Source: Hyaloperonospora brassicae
Taxonomy: Eukaryota > Oomycota > Peronosporomycetes > Peronosporales > Peronosporaceae
Length of the DNA: 64,000 nucleotides
Assembly: GCA_947650285.1 (NCBI GenBank)
Contig: CANTFL010001342.1
Coordinates: 310,001 to 374,000, forward strand
Direction: 5' to 3'
Positions 34,642 through 45,747 of the stretch are shown one piece after another. How positions within the stretch are numbered: position 1 is the stretch's first letter; each line of letters begins with the position of its first letter. Under the pieces are notes generated by a model that was not told the DNA's origin, made no database searches, and worked only from the letters and a program-made list of their open reading frames with translations. Both the position numbers and the translations under genes were made by a program.

Positions 34642-35033
34642 TGTAACGGGACACACCCTTGCGTGAACTTAACGCAAGGGATTTGGGTGCCCCGACAGAC
34701 GTACACAAGGCAAGCGAGGCAGCGTAGGTAGGGTAAAAGCAGAACTGTTATATTAATATATTAAGTATTTTATCCACTGTCTCTTTGTTTGACTAAACTT
34801 AATTATGCTAATGTAACTGAGTGTGTGGTGACGTCTCGTCACCACTCATTGCGCGCGTCTTGCGGCGATTGGTGGGTCGATATCATCAAGATATCGACCA
34901 ATGAACAGACCCTTTGGTCGACCCTTCAATATCACCACTTCGGTGATATTGTTTTAAAGAATATCCATCTTTATATTCTTTATTGTCACTTTCCTTAAAG
35001 TGACAATTTCATGTAACGGGATGCCCCGTTACA
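34642..35033 (-). repeat. 3' LTR of Gypsy B
   Basis: 392 bp; read on the minus strand it starts TGTAACGGGGCATCCCGTTACA. Its 3' half is the subtype of the solo LTR at 12618 rather than that of copy A. Confidence 0.93.
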
Positions 35034-35165
35034 TCACCCCCCCTTAACTGATAGTCACCGTGTGACTATCGAAAATAATGGCGGCCACCCGTTGGTCACC
35101 ATTGGGACAGGAAGCACTTGTTGGGTCCGTTCCATTCACTTTTCGCTTGACCTCGCATAGTTAAC

Positions 35166-36770
35166 ATGTCTATGCGGGGTGACTCAAGGCACACAGAGTC
35201 TGTGCCTGTGCCAGCTTCTGCGGCAGACGATTCGTCGTCTGCTGCTACTTCTTCGCCTGCAGCAACAGGTGCTGCAGGTGCACTCGGCACCTCACTGCGT
35301 GCGCATGATGACTTCGACGTTAAGGTCGTCTATTCCGGCGAGTCAGACGTGTCTGACTCGGGCAATGGTCTAGACGCGTCTCGCTCACCGGCGACACCTC
35401 AGTGAACGCCAAGGCCACTGCCGAACGAACGGACTCGTGAGTTGCAACACAGTCTGTTCGGTAGTGATGACGAATCTGGTGATGAGTATGTTTGCATCTC
35501 ACCGCAATAAGCTCGTGCTCCTTCGCACGAGCGACATGACGATGGTGCAACCCATCGTCATACTGACTACCGTGGTACCAACAAAGGAACCACAGTGAAG
35601 CGTGATGAGTTGAAGCCGTGGCGTTCGACCGAACGGCTCATCAATAGCTTGTCTCACGAGACAAGCCAACACCATCGAATACCCTTATTCGATGCGACTG
35701 AGCTTCACGGCTTGAGTTCCAGCGCGTAGAACTTTCGCGCTGAAGAAGATTTTTATCTCGATGTCTTTCTTAGACATCGATGGTACAACAGCAACCAAAA
35801 GCGTGACAAAGTCTCGCTTTTGGCTGCGTGGAACGCGTTCGTCGAAAACGTAAAGAATTTTGGACGAGAAGGGTGGCTCAAGAAACTTGAGGCAACACGC
35901 CTCAGGTTCCTACGGCGAACGCCAACCGGTGCTAGGTACCGGTTGCACTGTTTGTCGAGTGAGGCAGGCATTCCTTGCCTCACATGGGGAGACCCTTGTG
36001 CGAGTTGTGTTGACAACTCGCAGCGTGCACATAGGGACGTGTATTCCCTAAGTTCGCCCTGGGGAAGGGCACACATCTCGGAGGAGATGCGTGACGCGAT
36101 TGCAAACTTGCAATCCGTCTACAAGCGCCTAGGGCGCGTGTTTACCGATGGGCCACAGGACTCATCGGATGGGTCTCGTCATACTGGCGGACGAGACCTT
36201 CAACATCCATCAACAGCTGAGAGCGGGGCTCCCAGCTGTTCCAAGAGGGTGGATACCCCTGCCACTGGACGAGGTAGCTCGTCCTTGATCCTGAATCGTC
36301 ACGGTGATTCAAAATACGCTACACTAGAAAGCTTTGACCACCGTGCGAGGCCACCAAAGGATGTGGTGGAGGAGGAAAGACCTCCTCCAGATGATTCGGT
36401 TCACCATCTCGACCCTTACGAGATGGATCGCGCAATCGATGAATTGCGCGATGACTTGAAGCACGAGCGCGATCGGCGCTACGCTTTGACTGATACCGTG
36501 CGGAAGAACCGAAAGGGTCACGAGGCTGATCGGGCGAGGGATCGCGCCGATTACGCCACAGCGAAGCTTCAGGTCGAGCGTGATGTCCGCTCCCTATTCG
36601 GCGAGCTGGCGACAGCTCGCGGAGAGATAACTCGGTTGAGTTCCGAGGTATCATATCTGCGCGACCAGACGGATAGTCTGGAGCGCGAACGCAAGAATTT
36701 GATGGATGTTCTTGAACGTGGGGGATATCTTCACCGGAAGAAGAAGGCTCGTACTGACAGTACGGCCTGA
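35166..36770 (+). pseudogene. Antisense gene of Gypsy B, broken
   Basis: Counterpart of the 535-codon gene of copy A, opposite to Gypsy B gag-pol. ATG at 35166, then TGA at 35403-35405, a further TAA near 35510 and TAG in the LSSSA-NF segment at about 35728. 35820-36770 is open and differs from A at only about four of 316 residues, including all four cysteines and the coiled coil. The first 150 residues differ strongly from A. Confidence 0.82.
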
Positions 36771-38005
36771 GCCTCTTCACGTAAAACGTAGGATGCGTGC
36801 GCATCTTACGTGGAAATTCAATCGTGTATTCATTTCCCTTGCGATGCAACACTCTAAATGGTCCAACGTATTTCGGCAGTAGTAAACTACTGCCGACACT
36901 AGTGACTGCGTGTCCAGGTAGGTTTACCGTAGACAGTAGTACTAGGTCATTAACATTAAATGAAAGAACATTTGCTCTTCCATTCTTGTCTGCGTTCCGT
37001 TTCTGGCGGTACACCGCATTTGCGATGGAGTCCTGAACGAAACGGACTACAGCCTCTCGAGTCAGCAGGAAGTTCTCTGCTGACTCTTTGTTTTGTCTTT
37101 CAGTGCGCTTCGTGCGCACTGCTAAGAGATTGTTCTCTTCTTCAGCGAGGTCGTCTTCTTCCTCGCTGGCATAATCGTTGACGATGCTGAATATACCAGC
37201 ATCTTCATCATCATCCGAGTCAATAATATCGTCGCCGCTATTACTGAGGTGATCTTCTTCATCGATGTCGACTTGATCGACATAGGCATCATACGTGACG
37301 ACGTTAGCGTCGACAAGTGATGAGCAAGATCCAAAACGGTTTTTGCTCGAGCGAGTCCCTCCCCCCTTATCCAAGAGTTACACTCTATAAGGGTGGGCAC
37401 ACGTGGATGGCGTAGGCCATTCACGTAAAACGGTGTGTGCTGTGTTGAAGCATGCACCGAATTATTGATGGCGAATTCCACCATGGGTAGGAATTCGCTC
37501 CAGCTCGGAAACGAGTGGACATATCCTCGAAGAATCTCTTCGAGGACACGGTTCACACGTTCCGTCTGACCATCTGTTTCTGGATGGTCAGAAGTGGACA
37601 TCTTCAATCGTTTTCCGAGAGTACGGAACACGGTTTGCCAAAATGCTGCCGTTAACCGAGGGTCACGGTCGGATACGAGTTCACGGGGTAACCCGTGGAG
37701 TCTAAATACCGTGTCGAGAAAGACACGAGCACAACCTTCAGCCTTGATCGACTCGGGCACTGCAGCAAGATGCGCCATCTTGCTAAACCGATCAACGAAC
37801 ACAAGAATATTATTATTCTTGTGAGCGTCCTCAGGAAAACCGAAGACGAAGTCCATGGAAACGGACTGCCAGCACTCTGTCGGAACAGGCAGAGGCTGCA
37901 ATGGCGCACGGGATGAAGGACTAGGCTTCACCCGTTGACAAACTTCGCAAGCACGTATGTACTTGCGGAAGAACTGATACTGGCGTGGCCAGTAGAAATC
38001 ACGAC
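36319..38005 (-). pseudogene. Gypsy B integrase and pol C-terminus
   Basis: Same two-frame arrangement as copy A: integrase core in 37122-37931, C-terminal part in 36319-37374, joined by the same G-run shift near 37366. Keeps D-D-E residues. Differs from A at a few residues, such as DPRLTAAFW and TLGKRLK. Confidence 0.85.
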
Positions 38006-40439
38006 TTACCGTGAGGTAATTCTTTTCTCTCTACCACGATGACCGCTTGTTGGGGCATCGTCACACTCACACATGATGCGTAAACGCAAATCATGATGAG
38101 CGGGTACGACGACACGAGGCGTGTCTTCGGCAACAGCTGTATAGTACAGCAATCCGTTGCGTGTACTATACCGATCCGAGGAGGACCGGTACAAAGCCGG
38201 TAAATCCCTCATGGACTTACTGGATGGATTCACCAGATGATCCATCGATCGCAGAAGATCCTTATCTTCCGCGTATGCCTTTCGTACGTCGTCAAGTAAA
38301 CTTGACGACGGGACACTGACTGACAGTGTCGCAACAGTGGGCTTATCCTCACTGTTGGATTGTGCGTCCGGCTCGAAATCGGGCCGGCGCGAAAGCGCAT
38401 CCGCGACGACATTGAGTCGTCCTAGTTTATACTCCACGGAGAAGTTATAGTCCGCGAAGAAAGACAACCACCTCGCCATCCTTTGCGAAAGGTGTGGGCT
38501 GTTTAAGGCCGTGCGTAATGACGCATGGTCCGTACAGACGATGAACGGTCTATCTCCCAATAGATAGACCCGGAACTTAGCCAGGGCATACTTCATGGCA
38601 AGGAGTTCCTTGTCATGCACTGGGTAATTGCGCTCATCTGCTTGCAGCTGAAGCGACTGATAACACATGACGCGCTCCGCGCCATCTGCGTCGAACTGCA
38701 TTAAGGCACAGCCGATTGCAAAATTGCTGGCGTCACAGACCACATGAAATGGTCTGTCCTGATCTGCAATCGCCAAGATCGGCGATTGCATCAAGCTTTG
38801 CTTGATACCCTCAAAGGAACGCTGGCACTCAGCGTTCCATGACCACTTGACATTTTTCTTGAGCAAGCAAGAAAGATGAACAGTCATCTCGGCGTAGTTG
38901 CGCGAGTACTTGTGCAAGTACGCCGCAAGACCAAGGAACTTCCTTAGTCCCTTGACATCGACTGGCACTGGCCAGTCGGTGATCGCCTTGATCTTTTCGG
39001 GATCAGGGCTTACGCCGTGTTTACCCACGATGCACCCAAGAAGTGGTATTTCGCTAGCCGCGAATATACACTTCTTGAGGTTGGCGTACAACTTATGCTT
39101 GCGCATTAGTTGGAGAACCTGACGAACGTGAGTTCTGTGAACTTCAACGTCCGTCTTTCCGTCCATAGTCCGGCTACGGACGAACACATCGTCGAAGTAA
39201 CTCGGTGCGAAGTCTCGCGCCGGTCTCAACAGATTTTTGACACATCTGTTGAATGTTGCAGGGGCATTACTCAGCCCCTGTGGCATCACTAGCCACTCCC
39301 ACAGCATCCCGCTGGGGGTACTCACTGCCGTGAACGGGACGTCCCGTTCACGCATGAGGATCTGCTAGAACCCATCCATCAGATCCACGGACGAAAAGAT
39401 GGTACTCTTTGACATACCATCTATGATTACGTCCTTCCTCGGTATCGGCGTCTGAGCCGGTACCGATGCAGTATTCAACTTGTTGCATGCGTGCACTATC
39501 CGCCACCCTCCTGTGGCCTTTCGCACACAGAAGGTCGGAGAGCTGTGAAGGGATGTCGATTACCTCACATGGCCCGCTGCTAAGCGATCGGAAAAGAACT
39601 TGTCGATCGCTAGCACTTGTTCACAAGGCAGTGGCCACTGCTTCATGACACAATACTTCGAGCCCGGTTTGAGCTCGATCTCGTGTCGAGTGCCTTTGTC
39701 CTCAGGCAACTCGCAATGTACGGATTCAGGGAACACATCTCTGAATACGATCAAATCCTTGTACAAAGGATTTGCCTGAAGTGACTCTCAGGATTGAGAC
39801 GTGTATCGATCAATCTGAGTCTTCTCATCGAGGAAACTTTCGTCCATCGATGAGCTGCTGAGAACCCGTTCGTTCTCAGCAAATACTGTTGCCGACCGAA
39901 TATTGACCACATACTCATCCTCTGTGACGAGTATGCAGATCTGCTTGGCTTTGCCACTACTCAGATCACGCAAGAACCGTTTCGGTTCTAGCGTTGGCAA
40001 CTGAGTTATCTCCGAAGTCAACTTCGGAGGCACAATCAGATCAAGCGTATAAGCGCCTACGCTTGATCCGTCATTAACCAAGACGTTCAACGTCTCGGTT
40101 ACTTCCTGGGAACTTCTTTCCACAGGTTGCTGAAGGCCTCATCCTTCAGCAAGTGACTCTTGAGGAAGGAATTCCTCAAGTACGTGGAGACTTATTACCT
40201 CGACGTCTTCTGACTGTGGCTGTGCAACCACAGTCAGGCACCGATCCTCTACGGTCGAATTTCCAGTCGACCTAGAATTTCCATGTTGCTCTTTGGAGGC
40301 AACAGGTTTCTTATGTCTAAGATGCTGCCCGCTAGGCATGCATCCATGTCCCGGTCCACTCGACTTATTCGAGTGGTGGACCTTCGGCGCAGCCTGTACT
40401 TCTGTACAGCCGCGGAGAGCTTGCTCCACAGTGTATTAA
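38006..40439 (-). pseudogene. Gypsy B reverse transcriptase-RNase H
   Basis: 38006-39355 is the long open RT-RNase H part with SYFDDVFV. Upstream the frame is broken by TAG at 39365-39367, TAA at 39560-39562 (B only), TGA at 39788-39790 and TGA at 40139-40141; three of the four match copy A exactly. It ends with the same frameshift as A at its 3' side. Confidence 0.9.
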
Positions 40440-41053
40440 TCAGCTACACTGAGGTCTCGTGCAAGTCGTGCTAACGACCGTACCGCAAGTGAGGCCATCG
40501 CACTCACTCGCAGAACATCCACACGCTTGTGGACGCTCCAAGATGTTCATCAGATGGCCATCTGATGAACAAGCAGCAGGCATCTTCACGGATCGATGCT
40601 GCCAGCTCACTCTTGGCTCGTACTTTCTGAGCCAAGGTAATCCCAGGATGACATCAAATTTGTCATCCAGATCTAGTACGATGAAGTAATCATCGTACTG
40701 TTCGCCCTCTAACGTGTAGTGGATTCCTACTACACGTTTCTCAACGGTTATCGATGCGCCTGTTGCAAGGCGCACCGTCATCCTTGTGAGGGGAATGTCG
40801 CGCTCAACGAACTTGAGCCAACGACCCTCTATTGACTGACGTCGAACAAAGTTGTTCGACGCCCCACAGTCTACTAGGGCACGAAGCGACAAATCATTTG
40901 TCGCTTCAAACTTCAAGGTGATGAGCGAAACGTCATCACCAGGTGCAGAGACACACAATGATTGTGTATCTGGAGCAACTTTCGTCAAGAGATTTGCAAA
41001 TTCTCTTGAGGTTGCTGGATGAGTAGGGCGCTCCGCCCCTACTGACCCCGACC
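40440..41053 (-). pseudogene. Gypsy B aspartic protease
   Basis: Carries DCGASNNF and FDVILGLPWL like copy A. A one-base difference at about 40455 lets the frame run a few codons further (TTCTRPQCS) before a stop. It lies in the -1 frame relative to gag. Confidence 0.82.
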
Positions 41054-41060
41054 ATTTTTT
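41022..41060 (-). promoter_or_regulatory. Predicted -1 ribosomal frameshift signal of Gypsy B
   Basis: Heptamer A-AAA-AAT (41060-41054 on the minus strand), four codons before the gag stop at 41041-41039, followed after 10 bases by the same AGTAGGG/CCCTACT stem as in A. Here the preceding codon is TCA, so the signal is intact. Confidence 0.62.
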
Positions 41061-42193
41061 GATGGTCCGTCTCGCTGTTGCGGCTTCGCAACAGCGCTGG
41101 ACCCACGCCCATTGCCCTTTCTGGCAAAAGGTCGTCCAATTCGCTCAGTACTGTTTGGTACTGGGCGTGGAGAACTACACTCGTATGCGTAGTGCCCTAA
41201 CTTCTGACAGCGATTGCACCTCTGCAATCGCTTGTTGTTTGTAGAGCGAGGTCTCTCGCTCTCAACATAGCAGAGGTCCATTGGTTCTGGACCTCCGGTC
41301 TCTTGTCGTCTCGGTGGACGGTAAGAGTTTGAGCTAGCATGAGCCTGTCTCATGCTAAAGTCTTCCTGTTCCGCGGCTGATATCGCTTCTTCAAGCGTAT
41401 TCAGCTCAAGGCGGAACAGGTGGCTCCTGACGGGCCCTTCTGCGAGCCCTTGCATGAACACCGTAATCAACGTGTGTTCATGTACTGGGTTGGCAGTTAT
41501 ACTACTCGCAAGGAGTCGTATATGTTGTGCGTAAGCGTGCACATCACGCTTACCCTGCTTGAGTTTCAGGAGCTCTGAGCGAGCCCTGAACTCAGCACGT
41601 GGCGGCTCAAACGTTTGTCTGAGCCGGGACTTGAAGTCTTCTAGCGATCTAAACACATTTGGGTCGCTACTCTCGAGTCCCAAGGACCAAGTTTTGGCAC
41701 GCCCTGCCAAGTGGGTCTGAGCAAATGTGAGTTTCATTTGCTCATCTTCGACGCGACGAGCCCTTAGGGCTCTGTCGAGTTCGACAACCCATAGTAACAG
41801 GGAGTCATCCGGGACTCCACTGTACTTGGAGATGTCGACTTTCATGACTTCGGGACGACGCGCATGCGCCGTCCCGCCCACAGCAGCATGGAATTGCTGC
41901 TGTCTCAACAGCTCCGTCTGTTGAGCACCGAGTTCTCTCAACTGCTCGGCCTGTTGAGAGCCTTGCTGGTGAAGCAAGGCTACTTTCTCCCTCTCGAGAG
42001 CAAGTTCATTATGAATGAACTTGGCGATAGCGGCATGTTGTTGGTCTCTGTCTAGAGACTCCAACATGGTGCTGACGACGAGTTCGCCTACGGTAGAACT
42101 CATTCGTTCTACCGCACCCCATTCGATGTCACTCAAATGGGTAAACCCTTCACGCGTGGCGTGAGAGGTGTCTTCTTCATCCAACATGTTCAT
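41039..42193 (-). CDS. Gypsy B gag polyprotein
   Basis: 384 residues from ATG 42193 (the frame extends upstream into the LTR without another ATG). Capsid-like middle and zinc knuckle CNRCQKLGHYAYEC as in A, ending GPSKNGRGQ. The first 120 residues differ from A at roughly one in five positions, after which the two are almost identical. Confidence 0.9.
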   Translation of the reverse strand: MNMLDEEDTSHATREGFTHLSDIEWGAVERMSSTVGELVVSTMLESLDRDQQHAAIAKFIHNELALEREKVALLHQQGSQQAEQLRELGAQQTELLRQQQFHAAVGGTAHARRPEVMKVDISKYSGVPDDSLLLWVVELDRALRARRVEDEQMKLTFAQTHLAGRAKTWSLGLESSDPNVFRSLEDFKSRLRQTFEPPRAEFRARSELLKLKQGKRDVHAYAQHIRLLASSITANPVHEHTLITVFMQGLAEGPVRSHLFRLELNTLEEAISAAEQEDFSMRQAHASSNSYRPPRRQETGGPEPMDLCYVESERPRSTNNKRLQRCNRCQKLGHYAYECSSPRPVPNSTERIGRPFARKGNGRGSSAVAKPQQRDGPSKNGRGQ

Positions 42194-42238
42194 GTTGGAT
42201 GATGTGGTCCTTGGAAGGACATTAGAAGTGCTACCAGG

Positions 42239-42629
42239 TGTAACGGGGCACACACTTGCGTAACTTAACGCAAGGGATTTGGGTGCCCCGACGGACGTAC
42301 ACAAGGCAAGCGAGGAAGCGTAGGTAAGGTAAAAGCAGAACTGTAAAATTAATATAATTAAGTCTTTTATCCACTGTCTCTCTGTTTGACTTAATTTAAT
42401 TATGCTAATCTAACTGAGTGTATGGTGACGTCTCGTCACCACTCATTGCGCGCGTCTTGCGGCGATTGGTGGGTTGATATCATCAAGATATCGACCAATG
42501 AACAGACTCTTTGGTCGACCCTTCAATATCACCACTTCGGTGATATTGTTTAAAGAATATTCAACTTCATATTCTTTATTGTCACTTTTCTTAAAGTGAC
42601 AATTACATGTAACGGGCTGCCCCGTTACA
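42239..42629 (-). repeat. 5' LTR of Gypsy B
   Basis: 391 bp. It differs from the left LTR of the same copy at about 20 places by eye, more than the two LTRs of A differ from each other. Followed by target duplication TTTCC. Confidence 0.93.
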
Positions 42630-42634
42630 TTTCC

Positions 42635-45070
42635 AATGTCTGGAGCGACATTTAACTATAAAGACCTCGGGAGCACTCTCACCGCCGAATACGTGCGCAA
42701 GAAAGAATCGATGATAATTTAAAGACAACAGCGTTGCACGATGGAAAGCGCCAAGACAAGAGCAAGTTTAAAGAGGAAGGAAGATCAGCGCAAGAAAGAA
42801 TCAAAACTGCAGCGCTCCAAGTGCGATTAGCCCAGACAATTCACGCGTGGTTGCTGGGCAAAGACAAATGGTAGTGACTGGGTGCACGACGACCACTCAA
42901 ATTTTAATTTTAATATACTAAAAGGAAGCGCAAGCAACTCCTCGATAGTACATAGTTGCGCGATAGCCTACATGTGTAAGAACCGACAAAGTTTTGTCGA
43001 ATACTCGGAGACGACGTCGGTGCGTAATGTGTTGAGCGCCAAGAATAGTGAGTATTTTAAGGTATCGAACAGGTCACGGTGAACTTATTAGTTTGAAATG
43101 GCACATCATGAATGAAAGCGCGACTAAATAACGCTTTTCATGTGCAATACCTCATCCAGATTCTTTTCTCGCTGACGACGGCTGCAGCGCGCGGGATGAC
43201 GATCGAGATCTCAGACGATATAAGCATCGTAAAAAAAGTGGAAGAGCCGTTGCAACAGGCTTGTGGCGTGGTATGCTTCCTTTTCTAAATTTTGGAGCGA
43301 TATCCGAGTGCCAATAGGTTGAGAGCAAAGCCGAATCATGGCATCGCCGGCTCGGATATGTATCTTAATTAACAGCGAACAAGATAATCAAGGAAGTCTG
43401 CATAAAGGCTACTTCATCGACTCGAATACGTTTGTGAAGTCTGGGCGATGATCAAGAAAAGTACCAAAAGGTATAACAATAATGAAGCGGATATTGCAGC
43501 AAGGGAGAGTCGAAGTGAAGACTCGGACGTATGCTTGTGCGATGTTGGACCTGTGACACCGGCATCCAAGTCGAATACTGCTTGGTAGTCAAATTTATGA
43601 TGATGAAGAGTTGCTTTGCGATTTTTTACTCGCTGCGAAAGAAGAGAGAGATCATCGAGGCTTTCAAGACGTACTGGCATGGCGTCAAGCTTGGATGTGT
43701 CGTTGAAGTGAAGATACTTCGCATTGATAATGTTGGCGATTACCGCAATGAAAAAAATGCACCGATTTGAGGGCAGAAAATGATCAAGCAAGAGTTCACC
43801 GTACCGTTTGACCCATATTAGAACGACATGGCGGAGCGCTGGAATCGAAAGCTAGTCGAAATAACTACTTGCATACTGAGTGAAGCCAAGATGGACAAGG
43901 CCTACTAGTGTTAGGCATATGTAATTTCCGTAGACATCCGCAACGAGCTGCCGCATGCACCAAGTTGGAAAGCAACTCCGTTCATAATATTTTCAAGCAA
44001 AAACCATAGATCGATTCTATGCGGGTGAATAGAAGTCTATGCTACGCACACATCGCCAAGGCGAAGAGAACCAAGATTGACGACTCAGGTGCTCGCTGTT
44101 TGATACTTGGGTAGTCCAAACCGCACAAGGCCGAACGACTTCTCAAGTCAATCACTGGGGTTGTGGCGATGTCACGTAGCTTGACTTTTGTCGAGCATGC
44201 GAAAGTCAAAATACGCCAAAACAGCACACCAAATGCGATCGACATTTTGGGCGACGACGACGATGTACAAGAGCCGAATGATGCATCAATGAATGATGGA
44301 ATGCGCACGTCAATACCCGCAAGAAGTTCCGAACCCGCGGCGTGGCGCATTTTACCTCGATGGCTATAAAGCTGGATACAACGCACAATACCACTTTAGC
44401 GCAAAAAAGGTCGGCAAGAGCGCGTCGAAATACGAACAAGTGCTGCAGGGCTAGTACAAGGACGAATGTGTGCGTTCCATGGAGAGCGAGATCATATCGC
44501 TCTCGCATCACAAGAAATTGAACCATTAATGATCTTACCAGCGACAAGACGTCGAGTGGGTGCAAGTGATTTTTAATGAAGCGAGATCCTAGCGGATCGA
44601 TCATGAAGTATAAGGCAGGTCTCGTGGCCAAAGGATTTACACATCGTCCCGGAGTAGACTAATTTGAGACATTCGCTCCCGTGGCTCGTAAAGAGGAGAC
44701 CAACGTCGCGTTAGCGCTCGCAGCGAAACAATATTAATGATCGACAATGTCGACGTTGGCACTGCATCCCTTTACGATGAAGTAAAGAAAGAGATCTATA
44801 TGGACGAGCCGGACAGATTATTGGATGAACTAGAATTTTCAAGAAGTGTCTGTTGCACATAGCAATACATGGCTCAAAACAAGCAGCACGCGGAATGAAA
44901 AATTATCGAATCAACGTACAACTCGAGGACAAGGCCGCGCAAGGGCAGTGTTCGATCTTGGCATCTACGTCCGACGATTTGAAGTTGAAATTAAGCTTGT
45001 GATTGTTCATGATGATGGCCGGATCAAGCACGCAAACTTCATTAACAGTCTTCTTATTCACCCCTAAGGG
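42635..45070 (+). pseudogene. Copia 2 gag-pol, 3' part
   Basis: Recognisable across frames: a zinc knuckle relic (CSKCD, stop, PRQFTRGCWAK near 42805), protease (MCKNRQSFVEYSETTSVRNV, 42970-43040), integrase (ERWNRKLVEITTCILSEAKMDKAY near 43830, then AHIAKAKRTKIDDSGARCLILG near 44050) and RT (SIMKYKAGLVAKGFTHRPGVD and FETFAPVARKEET at 44600-44700, HIAIHGSKQAARNE near 44855, LVIVHDD at about 45000 in place of YVDD). Full of stops. Confidence 0.82.
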
Positions 45071-45162
45071 ATTTAAAATTGCAAGCACGCATCAAGAGAT
45101 AGTATTGATTTCAGGCGATGCGGCTCGTGCATGGGAAGAAATTTTGTATGCTTGCGTGTATA

Positions 45163-45602
45163 TGTAACGGGTTAGCCCGTTGCATAAAGTTACCATTGTG
45201 AGAAAGATGGAAACAAAGAATGTTACATTGAATATTCTTTCAATCATATCACTAATTACAGCGATATTGTTGGGATGACTGAAGGATATACTCATTGGTT
45301 GATATTTTGACTGTATCAACCCACTAATCACTGCTAGACACGCGCAATGGGTGGTGAGTAGGCGTCATCATACGTTTAGTTATATTAATACACTTAAGTC
45401 AGGAAAAAGATAGAATAAGATTTATAGGGCTTAATATATTAACTAGCACTTTTAATTTTACTACGAACTAAGCCTTTGTCTTGGTCATGTACCCTTCCTC
45501 TGCGTAGTGTTCCGAGGTAGCAGGGCACCGACTTTTACTATTGTCAGTGGTCGTCAGCTCCGTACTGGCAGACCAGTACGTAGTCGTCGGTTCCCTATTA
45601 CA
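45163..45602 (+). mobile_element. Solo LTR, 440-bp family, second copy
   Basis: Same length as and highly similar to 27832-28271; begins TGTAACGGGTTAGCCCGTTGCA and ends TTCCCTATTACA. Flanks GTATA and GTTTA fit an eroded 5-bp duplication. Inserted in the right end of Copia 2. Confidence 0.85.
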
Positions 45603-45673
45603 GTTTAAATTTGCCAAGGATAGTGCTAAGGTAGTACAGTTTCTATAAGTTAGTCAATGCACTACCTATCAAT

Positions 45674-45747
45674 AGCGCTGTAGCTCAGCTGGTAGACCTT
45701 GGCATAATAATAACTTAATTCTTTAGTTCGATTCTCGTTGTCAGCAA
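45674..45747 (+). tRNA. tRNA-like relic with Pol III A and B boxes
   Basis: TAGCTCAGCTGG (45681-45692) is a perfect A box and AGTTCGATTCT (45725-45735) a near-perfect B box at tRNA spacing. The acceptor stem AGCGCTG pairs at about five of seven positions with the 3' side. The D stem has one mismatch (GCTC/GACC) and the T stem is poor. CAT lies near the anticodon loop but the stem around it is not convincing. Probably a tRNA pseudogene or the head of a tRNA-derived SINE, not a working tRNA. Confidence 0.45.

Larger units (their letters stand above)
34642..42629 (-). mobile_element. Full-length Gypsy LTR retrotransposon, copy B, inverted relative to A
   Basis: Same family and length (7,988 bp) as copy A, opposite orientation, flanked by TTTCC (34637-34641 and 42630-42634). 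Over most of pol, IN and the antisense gene it is about 97-99 percent identical to A by protein comparison, but the gag N-terminus, the antisense-gene N-terminus and the LTRs differ far more. It shares the pol lesions of A and adds a TAA at 39560-39562. Confidence 0.95.
34070..45700 (+). mobile_element. Second decayed Copia (Copia 2), split by Gypsy B and a solo LTR
   Basis: Copia gag start lies at 34228-34641 and gag end to RT at 42635-45070, on either side of Gypsy B. The string GTGCATGGGAAG ... TTTGTATGCTTGCGTGTATATG occurs at about 34093-34135 and 45128-45165, as expected for its two LTRs; the right one is interrupted by the solo LTR at 45163. Outer ends are too eroded to fix. Confidence 0.65.
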
